64,000 nt of DNA from Fratercula arctica (GCA_947846985.1 CANTUZ010000020.1:4479959-4543958), one strand, 5' to 3'; counted from the first letter of the stretch, positions 43,811-57,348 are shown. Notes: generated by a model from the letters alone, not told the origin. Made by a program: numbers and translations.

Positions 43811-46631
43811 TCTGCAGGCGCAGCACGAGCGGGTCTGGCGGAGTCGCTGCAGCCAAGGGGACGAGTGCCAGCAGCGCGGCTGCTCCAGCGTCTCCGTGCG
43901 GGGCCGTCCCCAGCTCCGGCTCTCTGCCGAGCGAGGCCCTGGGCTGCTCCATGGCTGCAGCTCCTTCAGCCCCCGTTGGATGACTTAAGCAGGAAAAAAT
44001 AAAAGCTATCCCTGCATGCTCCTCACGCCCTCGGCAGGGCTGAGCCGGCCACAGGGCACCCTGTGCCAGCCCCGGCCCCCGCCAAAAGCCTGGGCCGCAA
44101 CCCGGTGGGAAAACGCTGCTCAGCATTTCCAAATTGCCCCGGACTTGGAAGAATTACGTGCCAGCCCTGGGAGAGGGCAGCGAAAGTTGAAAAGGTTGCA
44201 GGGGAAGAGGAGAGAGAGGCAAAGGCAGGATGGAGAGGTGCAAGAAACCCACCCCTCATGCCCGGCCAGGCACCGCCATGGGCTCGTCGTAGCCAACCAG
44301 CAGCCCTGGAAATCCCAGTGCCTGCCAGATTCGCGTCGAGATCAGCCTTTGGGAAGAAAACAGCTTGTGGGCACTTGAAAACCAGCCCTCGGTGAGGAGC
44401 CGCAGGCTGAGGTTTCCCTCTGGCCCGTCCCCGTGGTGCTGCCGGCTGCCCGGCTCCCGCTGCTCCCGGCACGGCAGGGACCGGCAGCTGCTTCTCCTCC
44501 ATAACCTCATCCCCGTCCTAATCCCGGCCCCGCCATCCAGCTGAGCAAGCGTTTCCGGCACCACGTCCATCAGGGCTGGGGGCCAGGAGGCAGCGCAGCC
44601 CCCACCCCTCTGTGCTAAGGAAACCCAGCTCCAGCGCAGGCACAGCCTCCTCCTGCGCCCGGCTCAGTGCCGGCACAGCTCAGCGGTCCCCTTCCAGTGC
44701 CACCGCTTCTGGGATGGGGCTGGAGGGCGGGGGCGGGGGGCAAAAGCAAAGGTTAATTTTGCCTCCCGCCCTCGCCTGCGCTGGGTGCTGCTGGGAAGCA
44801 GCCCCAGGAGGGAGGATGCCAAAGCAGCCCCAGGAGGGAGGGTGCGGGTCCGAGCACCCATCCCCTCTGCCACCTCACCCCTATGACAAACCGCACACGT
44901 CACCCGCCACTGCGGTGCCAGGCGAGGAGCACCCCGGCTCAGCACCCATCGCTGATGGCTGGTGAGAGCCTCCCCGGAGCAAAGCAGCCTCCGGCCGGAG
45001 AGCTTTGCCCCACGTGCCTCGGGAGGGTTTCGGCGTGAGCGGCTGCAGCCAGCGAGCACCGCAGCCAGGCCAGGCTTTACCACCCGCTCCTGCAAGGACA
45101 CGCTGGCCATCAGCCCCGAGAGTCCCCGCGGGAGCCCTGCCGGGGGGAGCTGAGCTGGATGGGGTTGGGAAGCAGCAGGGCTGCTGCGCCGGGGCAAAGT
45201 CCTCGGCAAGGGCGGATGGCGGCTTTGCTTTTCCCCGCTCACCCACAACCCGCCTGCAATGTCACTGTCACCACGCAGCCGGGCTGGCGCAGGAGCTGGT
45301 GGCCCCAAGCAGGGACATCCCAGCTGGCCATGGTCCGTGGGGATGGAGAGGGGGAGAAGCCCCCGCCGCCCTCGGCACCGGGATGGCCGGGAGCAGGGGG
45401 AAGTCAGGGGATTTCCAGAGAACAAAGCGGCTGCTGGCAGCCAGCATCGCCGGCGGCGGGGAGGGCGAGTCTCCTTCTCCCGCTCCAGCTGGGGTCGGGG
45501 AAAAAGCACAAAAAGCACCAGGAGTTTGTGTTTTATCTCCCTGGCAACCCCGGCTCCATCCCAGGCATGGCCCACGGGGGTGGCCCAGCCAAAACGTGCC
45601 GCTGCAGGAGACGGAGGGTTCAGGACAGGCGCAGCAGCATCCCATATGCATGGGGTGACATCTGGGGAGTGTCACAGTGGTGTGACAGGGCGGGTGAGGA
45701 CCTGGGGCAGAGAAGGTCACGGTCCATGCCCTGGCAGTCCTGAGTGCATGGCCCTGCTTTAACCATGTCGCTCCATCGTCCCTTCTTGGGGACAAAACCC
45801 AAACCCCACGTGCATGGGATTGCCAGGCTCTCCGAGCCACCGTGCCCCCACGGCAGCCATCAGCTCTCCTGTGGCATCACCGGCCAAGCATCCTTCCCCA
45901 GTTGTGGGGTGGCCCGGGAGCTGGGAGCAAACCCCCAAGGGACCAGTGGGGATGAAATCAGTCATGGAGTGATGCAAACGCACACTGCGGAGCTTGGAGG
46001 CGAGGAGGCAGGGCGGGATGCTGCCGGCACACCAAGCCGGACCGCGGCAGACACCCAGAGGCATGGGGCACCGGCACGGGCGAGTGGACAAGAGACATCC
46101 AGAGTGTTTATCGGATCAGGGTGCCATCCTTCAGCCTCTCCCCCCGCGCTCTGCAGCCTCCCACAAACCTGGAGCCGCTGTGGGGCTGGGCACCTTCCCC
46201 CTCCCTCGGCCCGGTGCGGGGGGCGCAGGGGGCCAGGGTCATGGCTGCCAGCTTGGCACTGCCACCAAAACCCAGCCGGGGGGGAAGAGAGGTGCCTGGG
46301 CAGCTGTGACACCTCTGCCAACGGTGACCAATGATGTGGCCTCAAAGCCGTGAGCCGGACCCAGATCTGGAGGGTTTAAACCTTTCGCTAAGCTCTTTAA
46401 GAAACCGCATCCAGCGGGCAGAAATACCTGGCCGAAGCAATCGCCGCGACGAGGCATCACAACAAACCTGTCCCTGACCCCTCCCCAGCCAGGTCGGGTC
46501 AGCAGCGGGGATTACGGCAGCGGGGCTGGGGAAATCCTGCTGGGACAAATCCTCAGCACCTGCTTAACCCATCGCCCACGATAATCACCCCAGTGCATGG
46601 GCGCCGTGGGCCACCCCCCCCGCCGCCATCG

Positions 46632-46725
46632 GCGCCCGTCATTGTGCCGGCCGCCCTCGGGTCCCCGGCTGCTCTCGTCCGAGAGCAGCCGGGGACCCGA
46701 GGGCAGCCGGCACGGTGATGGGCGC
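46632..46725. repeat. near-perfect inverted repeat, 46-nt arms, 2-nt spacer
   Basis: Arm 46632-46677 pairs with 46680-46725. The inner 26 bases on each side (for example CCCTCGGGTCCCCGGCTGCT against its complement) match perfectly, and the outer part has 5 mismatches, mostly C/T changes that still allow G-U pairing in RNA. The RNA of either strand would fold into a very stable hairpin. No open frame with coding character crosses it. Confidence 0.9.
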
Positions 46726-48299
46726 AGACAATGGCCCACGTGTGCCATGGCTGGGCTCCGTGCTGACACTGCACGCACGTACACACGCACGCACTCACCG
46801 GTGCCACCGCACGTCCCCCTCCGTCCGATGCCGCTTGCCAAGCCGGTGGCTCTCCCGCAGCCAGGGTAGATGGTTTCCTTCCAAGCCCACGGAGACCGTC
46901 ATTGGTATCAATCATTAACAGCCACCGCAGCTGCCGGCAGCCTTAACCCCCTCGGCACCGTGCCGCGGCAGGACCGGCACGGGAAGGCATCCTTTGCCGT
47001 TAAAGCCCCTTTAACGGCATGGCGATGCGGCAGGCCACTGCAGCCCAACCCGCCAGGGATGCAAAAGGGTTTCCAAGGGGCTCCGCACCCCCCATAGACC
47101 CATGGCTGTTCCCACAGCATCATGTCTATGCTCCTCAAACCGCTCCCTCGGCAGCGCGGGTGCCGGGAGCTGCCCTGCACGTCCCCGTGCAGCCCCGAGG
47201 GCCGTATCCTGCCTCTGCATCCAGCTGAGCTGTAAGGAGCTCAGCCACAGGGAAGCCCCAGTCTCCCCCATCCTTGGGGGCAGCCGGCAGCGGCCATCCC
47301 GGGATGCTGAGCCCCACAGCCCTCTGCCCCCCAAGGAGTGGGGCTGCTCCCCCCCGCCTGCCCACGGAGGCACATCCATCCCCTCCTCGCTGCGGGCGCC
47401 AGGGCAGGACGGGATCTCTCAGCTGAGGGGTCCCGGAGCTCTCCCTTCACACAGCTTTTCCAAGGAACATCAATGGCTGTAACTTTATCCCAGTGTGTTT
47501 ACATCCCAGCCCCAGCTCTTGGCTCCCTCGGCCGTGCCGGGGGCCGGCTCAGCTCCTGATGCTGCTGGCGCACGCTGCTGCCAGCGCCCTGACGCCAGGG
47601 TCTCCCGCACGCTGCGGTACCCACGGGGCTCTCTGGATCACCGCCACGAGCATCCCCACGGAGAGGGGGCAGCGGCACCTGGAGCTGGAGGAGGAGCACA
47701 AGGGCCGTTCCTATGTCTGAGGTCTGGGAAGCGGATGGACAGATGTCCCCGTCACCACCCCCCCCCCTGCCGCCACTGGCTGTGTTACCCAGCCTGCGAA
47801 GGGGTTGAATGATTAACCTCTGGCCGTGCCATTGCCGGGAGCCAGTAGAGCCTTGCTTTGCCCGTGCACAGCCCTGGGGCATGACAGCACCTGGGGAGCA
47901 AACCCCCTGATCCCAAGCCCATCCAGTGTCACCGGCCCCTGATGCCCCAGGAGCATCCCGTGCCAGGCCCCGGAGCCAGGACACGTCCCCCTTGGCCAGC
48001 CCGGGGCAGCCCCCGCGTCTCTGTGCCAATGCAGAGGGGCACAGAAGGGGCTCAGTCCCCGTCCCAGCTCCCATGGGCTCCCATGGGTCTGGAGGTACTC
48101 ACAGTCCACGACACCCCTCCGGCACTGCAACCCGGCTCCAGCTTCCGCACACCGACAAGCAGCAAATTTCGGCTTCTCCAGCCCCAGCCGCGGCCCCGGG
48201 GGCGTGCGGGCTGCGAGCGCTCATAAATAGCCTTGGACAAACATCTGCACGGCACCACCCCGCGCAGGCTGGAAAGCGGAGGGCTGCTGTGGGGATGGT

Positions 48300-48375
48300 T
48301 TTAATCATGATATAAGACCATCAAATGGCGAAAAAATCCACAGACGGGAGTGAGCTGTAAATACGCGCAGACGCA
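48300..48375. promoter_or_regulatory. small AT-rich island, possible element
   Basis: Contains TTTTAATCATGATATAAG and GTAAATACGC in otherwise GC-rich intron. Little more can be said. Confidence 0.15.
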
Positions 48376-51300
48376 GCGGCTGATAAGAGCTGGCGGCGGC
48401 AGGGCTGGGCTCGGCTCCCCATGCCCGGGATGTGCATGGCCCCTTTGCATACGGGCACGGCTTTTGAATTTCCCATTCCCCGCGCCCACGCAGGACACGG
48501 AGCTGAGCTGGGAGCACTCGGAGGGTGCAGGGCTCGGAGCAGGGTGCAGGGATGCCCTGGTACAGGGATGCCTCTGCTCCTGGCACAGGTCTTGGGGGTC
48601 CGCAGAGGCGGGCGCTGCTATTCCCACTTACCTCCAAACCTCCCATCCCGGCCCGGGACAGGGAGTGGGGTGAGCCCCAGGCTGGGTTCAATCAGCCGCA
48701 GCAGGTTGTGCCAATCCCTGCAGAGGCTTTTGATTGTTTTTGTCTAAATTACCGATTTTCCGCTGTCGGATTTCCCGTGGGCTCCTCTCACTTGAGCGCT
48801 TTAGCAATCGGGTGCGCTCATACGGATGAAAAATAAAGTCGTAAACGCAGCACCCCGGGGCGCAGGGGGCACGACACGGCCCGTTGCACCGCTAACACCG
48901 ACGCTGCCAGCCTGCGTGGCCCCGCTGTCACCGCGGGGCCGTGGCAGAGCGCTGCCGACACGCTTCCCACGGGCGTTGGGGTTCGGGGAGGCTCTGGGTT
49001 GGGGGGGTTTGCGGCAGCTCTGGCTCTGCCCCAGCTCACGAGCTTCGCCGCGCCGCTGCCAGCCCTCCAAGTGACTCATCGGCTGCTCTGCGCCCCGACC
49101 TCCCGCAGTCAAGCCCCGACGCATTCGGCACATTCCTGGCATAGCCGGCTGTGCCGAGCTGTGCCGGCGCGGAGCCCCACACCTGCCGGAGCGGCGAGGC
49201 TGGGTGGAGGCCAGCAGCACCCTCGGGTCTCTGCAAAGAGGCTCCTGCATCCTTGGGCTTCGTCATGGTCTGATGGCCACGATGGCCCAGCGTGGCCACG
49301 TGTGCCCGTGGGGATTTACCCCGGAGCAGGAGCATCTCAGCGCTGCCGTGCCATGGTTGTCATCGCGGGCAGCCTGTCATCCTCCCCAGCAGCGTGACCG
49401 CCGTCCCAGTTGCCTTCCTTGTGCAATGCCACCCTTCCCTCTACGTCGGCAGGGGTGTGATGGCGGTGTATGGGGAAACTCTCCATTTTTAGATCTGATC
49501 CTGTACCTTCACCGGCCTCGGAACAGCTTGTAACCGAGCTGTGACGCAACAGCGCATGCGTCCCGGTTGTGCAAGTGTGTGTTGCACCAAAACAGCTCCC
49601 AAGGACGCGGGGCGAGCGCCGGCGAGGCTCCCCGACCCCGCAGCCGCCTGCAGCGTGTCCCACGGCCCCGGGGAGCAGCCTGCGATCCCAGTGTGGGTGC
49701 CAGCGGGTGCAATGTGCGGAGCAGCCGAAAGCACTCCCGAGTGTCCGGGAAGAGCCACCGTGGTGGGTACCTGCCATGGGCAGGAGCTGAGCCTGGCACC
49801 CGCGGCACGGTGCTGCCTCCGATTCCTCCTGGTCCCGGCACTGACAGCCCCCAGCCCCAGAGCCGCCCGGGGAACGCGGCCGCACCGCCGTCCTCCGTGT
49901 ACAAACACAGCGGGAACCAAAGGTCCCCCAAACCGGGAGGTTTGTTCTTAAGCAAACAGACCAAACCAAAGACGACAGGCCCCCTCCAGACCCCAGGTAC
50001 AGGCTCGGGATCCGCTGCCTTTGCCGAGCTGGTCTCCACCTCCGGCAGAGATGCCATCCGGGTGCACCGGAACCACAGCCGACCCACCCTGAGCCCTGTG
50101 CCAGGCTGACACAGCCAGAACGGGTCTGCGGAGGCTGAGATAAATCTCTTTTGGAGCTTTCTGCACCAAATCCCACCGGTCCCATAAACCGCAGCTGACC
50201 GAGGCACCGGGTGCCGCTGCCGAGCTCGGAGCAGCTCTGCCCCAGGATGTGGGCACTGCTCCTCAGGGATCTGCTGTCTCCAGCACAGCCATCCTGGGGC
50301 ACAGCCTCGGGCAGGCAGGAGAGGCTGGACGCCGTCCGGTTCCTATTAATACCCACTGAGAGCTCGGCTATCTGCAGGTGCTTGCCGTATCAAGCCGTTA
50401 GCCTCCTCCACCGGCCATTAAACACTGAGCCCAGCCATTAGCACCAGCGCCAGGACAGGCACAGTGATTCCTCCGCTTGCCCTCGGATGGGACGGCCCCG
50501 ATTTTATTGCTGTCTCCAGCCCACCACACCCTGGTGTGGCAGGGCCATGGCCGGGGCAGTCAGGCACAGCTTCCCGGTGAATCACGGATGGTTCCCAGCT
50601 TCCCGACCGCGTCCTAATTAACACACGAAGCTGAGAGCAGCCCTGGGGGGCAGCTGGAGGGGGAAAAGCAAGGAATTTGCTGGGGGAAAAGCAGAAAACC
50701 CTCCGCACCCATCAGACCGGACCCTCAGAGTCTCCCGGGGTGATGCAAAGCCAGCGCGGGGCCAGGGAACATCTCTGTGCCACCAAACAGCCCTCGCCTT
50801 GTTCCTCGTCCCCCTCCCCGCAGCCACCTCCGCAACGGTGCAAACGCCGCGGGCCAGTTCAGTGGCGCGGCGCTGGCTCCGCGGAACGAGCTCTTCCCCT
50901 GAATGAAGTTTAGTCACCGTGGGATGTTTCCAATTGGAAATCAGGACAGTTCCAGGCTGAACGCGCGCCAGCCTTCCGCTTCCCAGAAATTCCATTTGCA
51001 AGTGAGAGCTGTTGCCAGTTCCCCCTTCTCCCCCAGCAACACGTAAATAAACGCCGCCCCAGCCCTTCCTCCGTCCTGGTGGGGAGATGCAGCCTCCGGT
51101 CCCAGCCCCGCGTCCTCCACCATGCCCAGGGAGGGAAGCCAGTGGGACGGGAGTCACTGAGCCGGGCTGGCGATGCCTTTGCCGCTGCCGGCGCATCCCA
51201 GATAAACCCTTCGCTGACACACCAGCCCGCAGCATCCCCCCAAGGATGCTCGCAGGCAGCTGGGGCCAGGGAGTTGCACCAGGGTTAGTCGAGGGGAGCA

Positions 51301-52649
51301 AGCGCGGTGGCTGCCCTCCTCAAGGAACTGGTTTTCTCGGTGCTGGGAAGAGCCCGAGGCTTGTGCTGAGTTTCCAGAGGGCAGAGATGGGCCGATGCAA
51401 AAGAAGAGCAGTCAGGCGCCGGAGAGGTGGGATATCCCTTCGCCGGGTGCCTCCAGCAGGGTGGCTCCTGCTTTCCTGTGGGGTTGGGCCAGGGGAGGAT
51501 TCTCCACATGCATGGAGACCAGTGCCCCCAGCCCAATCTGGCCCAGAAGTCACTGGGAATTGAGGGAATGGACGAGAGAACGTGATCACAACCCTCAACT
51601 CCTTAGGGAAGCAGTAAGTGGAAAAAAGTCACTTGACTTGACTTGCCCCGATGCGTTCTCCCTCCCCATACGTCTCCCTGCCCCGGCAGGATGGAGCAGT
51701 CACTGTGCAGGGACCGCAGAGGTGACGTCCCAGCTACGCTGGGCATCACCAGAAGCTGCTAAAGGTCCCTCCTTGTCACAAAATTAATTAGTGGCCCTGT
51801 GGCGCTGGGATGGAGTGAAGGACGTGCTGCTGGGAGGAGGGAACGCTTTGCTCCAGACCAGAGCCACCCCTGGAGCAACAGGGGAGGATGGAGCAGGATG
51901 GTGCCAGGATCAGGCTCAGCTACAAACCCACCACCCTGCCAGCGCTGGAGAGCAGTGGGGAGATCCCTCCCGTCTCCCGGGCATCCCCATGGATGGCCGG
52001 GAGCATCTGAATGGAAACCACAGTCATCCCGTGCTGCAGATGGGGGAAGACCCACAACAGCCACACGCTGCTGCCAGCTGCCAACCAGGGTCTGCGGCAC
52101 CCGCCGGTGCCCGGCGCTGGAGCATCCTCCGGCACTTGCAGGGTGTCACCATCCCTCACAGCTGCCCTGTGAGACAGCAATGGCTCGGCTGGAGGGTCTG
52201 GGGAGGAAAGGGCTTTTCCAGGCTCTGGGAAAGCACCGGGAGGCACGGCAGAGGGTTGCTTTAAAAAAGCCTTTCGTGAAACAGAACAAAGCAGGGGACG
52301 CAGCTGGGTCTCTCCCCCAGGACATGAGGTGATTTTAAGCAGCGCTTCCAGGAGATCGCAGCGTTATTCCCCAGCCAGCTCAGCACAGGGCAGGGACGGC
52401 AGCTCCCCCAGGCTTCAGAGCCAGCCCCATGGCACAGGGCAGGGGCACAACCGCTCCTGGCCAGGAGCCGCCAGGTGGGCAGGATCCCATCCCGCATCCC
52501 GGCTGGAAGCGCAGAGCTGTGTAACAGGGCGCTTGGGTGCCTCTGCCCCACTCCCAGCTCTGCCAGCCTTATCGTGCTGCCACACCTTCCATTTAGCTCC
52601 CTGCAAAGGAGTTTAACCCCTGGCAGAGCGCAGCCGGGCTTTCCCGCGT

Positions 52650-52680
52650 GCCATGCCGTGCCGTGCCATGCCATGCCCGG
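52650..52680. repeat. (GCCRT)n pentanucleotide repeat
   Basis: Tandem GCCAT/GCCGT units (CCATGCCGTGCCGTGCCATG). Confidence 0.8.
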
Positions 52681-52964
52681 TGGGACGTGCTGCCCCTCCA
52701 CGGGCATGGTGCAAACGCTGACATCCAGGGCTGTGTCCCCAAGCCCCTCTCCCCGCGAGCCCTTGCCCCGTGAGCGGCTCTGTGGCCGTCCTCCAGCAAA
52801 GCCCGACTCTCTGGCTGCCCCCAGCGCAGTGCAAAACCCCTCCAGCACCTCCATCCTCTTCGCTCCAGCCCCGGGGGTTCTTCCTCCATCGCCCTGCTCC
52901 CCTCCTTACCCCCCTCCACAGGCCAGGCGGCGAGGACAGAGCACCCACCGTCGGCTCAGCCTAC

Positions 52965-53127
52965 CTGTTCTCCGGGCGCTGCCGGGGACACGGTGCCGGC
53001 CGCGGGGTGGGCGGTGGGCTGGGTGCCCCGGCGGGGAGCTGGTGGGGAAGGGGGAGAAGCGTCCAGCCACCTCCAAGAGCTGCCACGTCCGAGCACGGCC
53101 CGGCTGATAAGTGAGGTCTGAAATCTG
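52965..53127 (-). other. candidate noncoding first exon of PLEKHA6
   Basis: A minus-strand TATA-like TTTATATAGG at 53148-53157 is followed about 30 bases on by an ATG-free stretch of about 160 bases ending in a good donor, GAGAACAG|GTAGGC at 52965/52964. A leader exon without upstream ATGs would suit a 5' UTR spliced to the PLEKHA6 exons 15 kb downstream. It is inferred from signals only. Confidence 0.25.
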
Positions 53128-53147
53128 AAACTGTAGGTTGGCTCCTT

Positions 53148-53157
53148 CCTATATAAA
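53148..53157. promoter_or_regulatory. TATA-like motif
   Basis: The sequence reads CTATATAAAC on the plus strand and TTTATATAG on the minus strand, so it could direct either. It is directly followed on the plus strand by a CGCT/CA simple repeat. Confidence 0.25.
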
Positions 53158-53158
53158 C

Positions 53159-53197
53159 AGGCGCTCGCTCGCTCGCTCACACACACACACACACACC
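53159..53197. repeat. (CGCT)n-(CA)n simple repeat
   Basis: GCTCGCTCGCTCGCTC runs directly into ACACACACACACACACAC. Confidence 0.9.
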
Positions 53198-56100
53198 TCC
53201 CCGTGCGCGCCGGCTCACACGCCACTCCCGTCGCTCCCGGCCACACCGGGCACCCGCCAGCCCTCCGCCGAGGACGGCCGCACCGCCCGAGCCCCCCGCC
53301 ACCAGTCCTGCTGCCAAACGCGCTGGGACCAACTCAAAGCAAAGCCTGACGCTGGCTGATGTGGGTATTTTCATTTCCCAGATAGTTCTGCCTCCGGGCA
53401 GCGGGAGCGGGCTCCGTGCTTTGGGAAAGGGACAGGGACCCACCGGCGGGCACCGGCCACCACCTGCCTGGGCGCTAAAAAAAAAGTCATGTGGGAAAAG
53501 CAAATAGTACATTTTTTAACCTGATAAAACAGGTCAGAGGGACTCAGCACCACGCTGGATGAGCTGACGGGGTGCCTGCCGTCATAGAAAATTTCGGTCC
53601 CCCTCGCCCACTGCTGACGGGCAGTGATGCCACATGCATGACCCAGGGTGTCCCTGAGCCCCTCTGCTTGCCAGGGCCACGGTGGCTAATAGCCAGAGCG
53701 TGGCTGCGCCATGCCACCGCGGGTCTTCCTTGTGCCAGCGCCGCCACGGCCACAGTTCCTCCAGCGGGAAGAAACACTCAAGAAGACAAAACCCTGCCCT
53801 GTTTTCCCCAGTTCTCCAGGCTCATCTACAGCCCAGAACTGGGGCAGCCACATACCATCAGCGAGGCTGGGCCGCTTGCTTCACCTCAGCTCCAGCCCGT
53901 GGGGCAAGCGGGGCCGTGCCGTGTGCCCTGCTCGGGGGCGCGGGGACGGTCCTGGGCACTGCCTGCGGGAAAGGGGAGTCCCAAAACTGCTTTGCCAGCT
54001 GGGGGCGAAGCCACTCCATGGCATGGCGAAGGGCACATCCATGAGGACCTCTCCATCGCACGGCAGCACGTGGCATCCCCGTGCTGGGCAGCTCGGTGCT
54101 GAGAAGGGGCAGCTCACATTTGGGGGCTGCCGGCTCCGCATGAGCGCGGCCCGGGGTTTCCTGGCGCTCCTGGAGCTGGATCCGGGCCGAGGCGTCCTCA
54201 TCTGGGGTGCAATGAGCCCCACGGTGCTCCGAGCCAGCTCCCCGCCCCGGTTGCACAAGCGGCCCCGAGGCGCTGCCGGGTGCGCACAAACAATAACAGC
54301 CTGTTTACGAGCAGGCGGCATCGCCCCAGCCACCTGCCTCCGGAGCTCCTCGCCCCGCCTGATCCCGGGCAAGAAGAACGGGAGACGTGCCGATCCCCAG
54401 CCTGGCTGCCCGTGGCTCCCCGGGCACTCTCTGCCACTCATCACCCCCCCGGGGGCTGCCACCGGACCCCCCCACCGAAATGCCACCGCGAGGACCCTTC
54501 CCGGCACAGGCACCAGCACGGTGAGTCTGCCTCGTGCAGCACCCTGACCCCCAGCATCTTGCAAAGGTACTTTGGAAGAGCAAATTTGCCTTCGGAGAGC
54601 CTGGATTGACTGGGCGCGAGGGGGATGAGGTGGCCTCGGGCAGGGATTTCCTCCCCAGGGCCACCCCACGGGACTTTGGCCCCACGGCAGGTCCTCCTGC
54701 CCCACAAGTGCCCCACAAGCAGCCCTGGCACCGGGCAGCACTTCTGCACTGAAAATCTCCCCTCTCCGGCTCCTCCAGCGCACACCGATGTGGCCCAGCA
54801 GCACCCAGAATTGTCTACTTCCAGCAAACCCTAAACCCACTGGGAACGGAGCAGAGACCACCAGCAAGGTCTGGGGCTCTTGCCGGCACAGACGGAGATT
54901 TTGGGGGTGGAGGAGAGAAGCTGGGGGCTCCTCCTCGGGTATTTTGAACACACCACTTCCACTTAAGCAACTAGATGATCCCACAGTCGTCATCTTGCCC
55001 TAAAAATGGGCATTTTGCACTTTCTTTTGCTTCAAGAGAAGATGGGATGGGGTCGAACCTGACACGTGGTTCCCAACTCGTTTCGGCACCATCCACGCGA
55101 TGAAATGTGCATCCTCCAGCCGCCGGTGGGAGGGGGCTGCTCTGTGCTCCCCGCCCCGCACACCGAGGTGCTGGGGAGCCGAGCCACGGGGGGACCCCGC
55201 ACCGGTGCCCCCCACCCCGAGTAGGGGAACTTGGCCCCCACGGTGCATCCCTGCGCTGGGACACGGAGCCAGGACACAGAGCATCGCTCTCCCTCCACCC
55301 CCCCAACCCGCCAACCCACGCCTGAACCCAAGGTCCTGCTTATCTGCAGCACAAGCATGTCTGGTGATAAGCCCAGCGCAGGAGGGATAAGATAAGGCCC
55401 CCCCGCAGCCTTGCTGCTATCACGAGCCCTTCCTCCGGCGCTGAGCCCCAAGGCTGAGGGGTGCTGCACCCCCCAAACACACTCCCCCCCCAGCAGCCTC
55501 CCCCCGCAGCATGCGTGCAACCTCTCACTTCGATGAGCTTTAAAAGATGCATTACGTTCACACACAGGAGTTGCTTGTTGTTTCCAAATCAGACAATCCA
55601 CCTGATTCGGGGGGGGGGGGGCCGGGAGGGTGGCGCAGAAAAAGAAACAAAACCCACACACCAAATCAAATAATTTGTCCGGGGAAACCTGGCAGCAAAG
55701 GTGGGCGGGGGGGGGGGGTGATGGGGAGGGGAGGGGCGCACACAACCCGATGGCATTAGGCTCGCACTAAAAACTGGAATCGCTGATTATTGCTGCTCAG
55801 CCGGCCTGAAAGAAAGAGATGCTGCCAAGGAAAACAAACCCACAGGACACGAGGGCAGGGCACGTGGGCTTCACCCGGGGCTGGCACACACACCTGAGCC
55901 TTCCTTGGACCGCTTCTCCTCCTCCTCCTCACTGCCTCTCACCGCATCACCCCTGCCCGCGCTGCCCAGAACCGGGGCTGAGCATCCCTCACGGGGCAAT
56001 GCCACATCCCGGAAGTGGAGGATGCAAACCCACCGCAGGGGACGGGAGAGCGGCTTTTGGGGTCACCCCAAAGGAGGGGCTACCCCCTGGTGCCTGTCCA

Positions 56101-57230
56101 TACCCAGATCCTTCTCCCCCCCCACCCAAACTCGGTGCCCGCAGCGCCCGGGCACAGTGAGGAGGGTGGGTTGCCACACTGGGTCCCATTCCCAGGACCT
56201 ACAAGCAGGATCTGCCAACGCGTGGGCACCCCCACCTCTGGCAGAGCCAGCCTGGCCTTTAAAATAGGAGGACCAGGAAAAAATAAAAAGATCAAAACCA
56301 ACCCCCCCCCCCCCCTCCACGCCTGTTTGCCTCCCAGCATCCGTGCCAGGCTATAAATACCCAGCACTCTCCATTCTGGCTGTGGGGTGGGGGTTTAAAT
56401 GGGATCAGATGGAACAGCCCTGCGGGGTGGGAGGAAGGGAGAGGAGCGGGACACCCACCCGGCGGCACTGGGGGGGGGACACGCAGGGCCAGCGTGGGGT
56501 GACTCTTCCCCTGGGGGGATGCGGGAGCAGGGCATGGTGGCAACAGGTCAGGCAAGCCGGACCCCGCCAGCGGGGTGGCCGTGCCAGCGGGGTGGCCGTG
56601 CCATTGGGGACAAGCGGGGGCGAGGCAGAGAAAATCCCCAAAGGGCCCTGGAGGCGGTGGGGCAGCTGCCAGGAAGGAGTGAAAGGCAGCGCTGATGGGC
56701 AGCGGGGCAGCCTGCCAGCCTGGTGCGGGCACCGCAGGGACGCGCCACCTCCCAGCGCCCCCAGTGCCACCCACTGGGAGGAGCAGAGCGGGAGGCGGGG
56801 GGGCAAGTGTAGAGGAGACCCCTCTTTCAGGACACCCTGCGTCACATCTCTCCATCCATCCAGCTCCCGGGAGGAGTGGGACCAGCGCTGACTCCACGGC
56901 AGGCACCCTCCCGGCAGCCTGTGGAGGAGGATGGGGCTCGGGGTGCGACGCCGGGGGGGCTGCGGGGAGCGTCCCAGGGCGGGGGAAGCCCTTTTAAGTG
57001 CAGCCCCGCCGCAGGATTGCTACCTCATTACAGAGCAATTACAGACTAATTATATGATGGTAACACCCAAACCCCGATCAGGAAATGGGGCTGTTGGGTG
57101 CCAGATAGCACACGCGTGCACCGGCGCACACGCACACGCACCCTCACCCCACGAAACCTCCGGAGCTCTCTGGAGCGGAGACAGGACACGTCAGAGGGAG
57201 GCACGTGGCCCGAGAGAGGTCCTCGGCTTC

Positions 57231-57348
57231 AATCCCCATTGTGTCGTCTCTGTGCCTCAGTTTCCCCAATTGTATCTGGGCATCCCATTTTAAATCCCCA
57301 TTGTGCTGTCTCTGTGCCTCGGTTTCCCCACTTATGGCTGGGCATCCC
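57231..57348. repeat. direct duplication, 56-base copies, period 62
   Basis: Copies at 57231-57286 and 57293-57348 share AATCCCCATTGTG, TCTCTGTGCCTC and TTTCCCCA and both end GGGCATCCC. The CTGTGCCTCAGTTTCCCC core resembles the core of ancient MIR/CORE-SINE elements, a tentative comparison. Confidence 0.75.

Noticed and set aside
46639..46720. MicroRNA precursor call for the 46-nt hairpin
   Set aside because: The arms are longer and more perfectly paired, and the loop shorter (2 nt), than in typical animal pre-miRNAs, so it is listed as an inverted repeat only.
53159..53197. CRISPR-like or short regular array
   Set aside because: It is a simple CGCT/CA microsatellite without spacers, and the DNA is vertebrate.
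53881..54993. 370-codon minus-strand frame
   Set aside because: Composition typical of stop-poor GC-rich intron; no motif or convincing splice structure.
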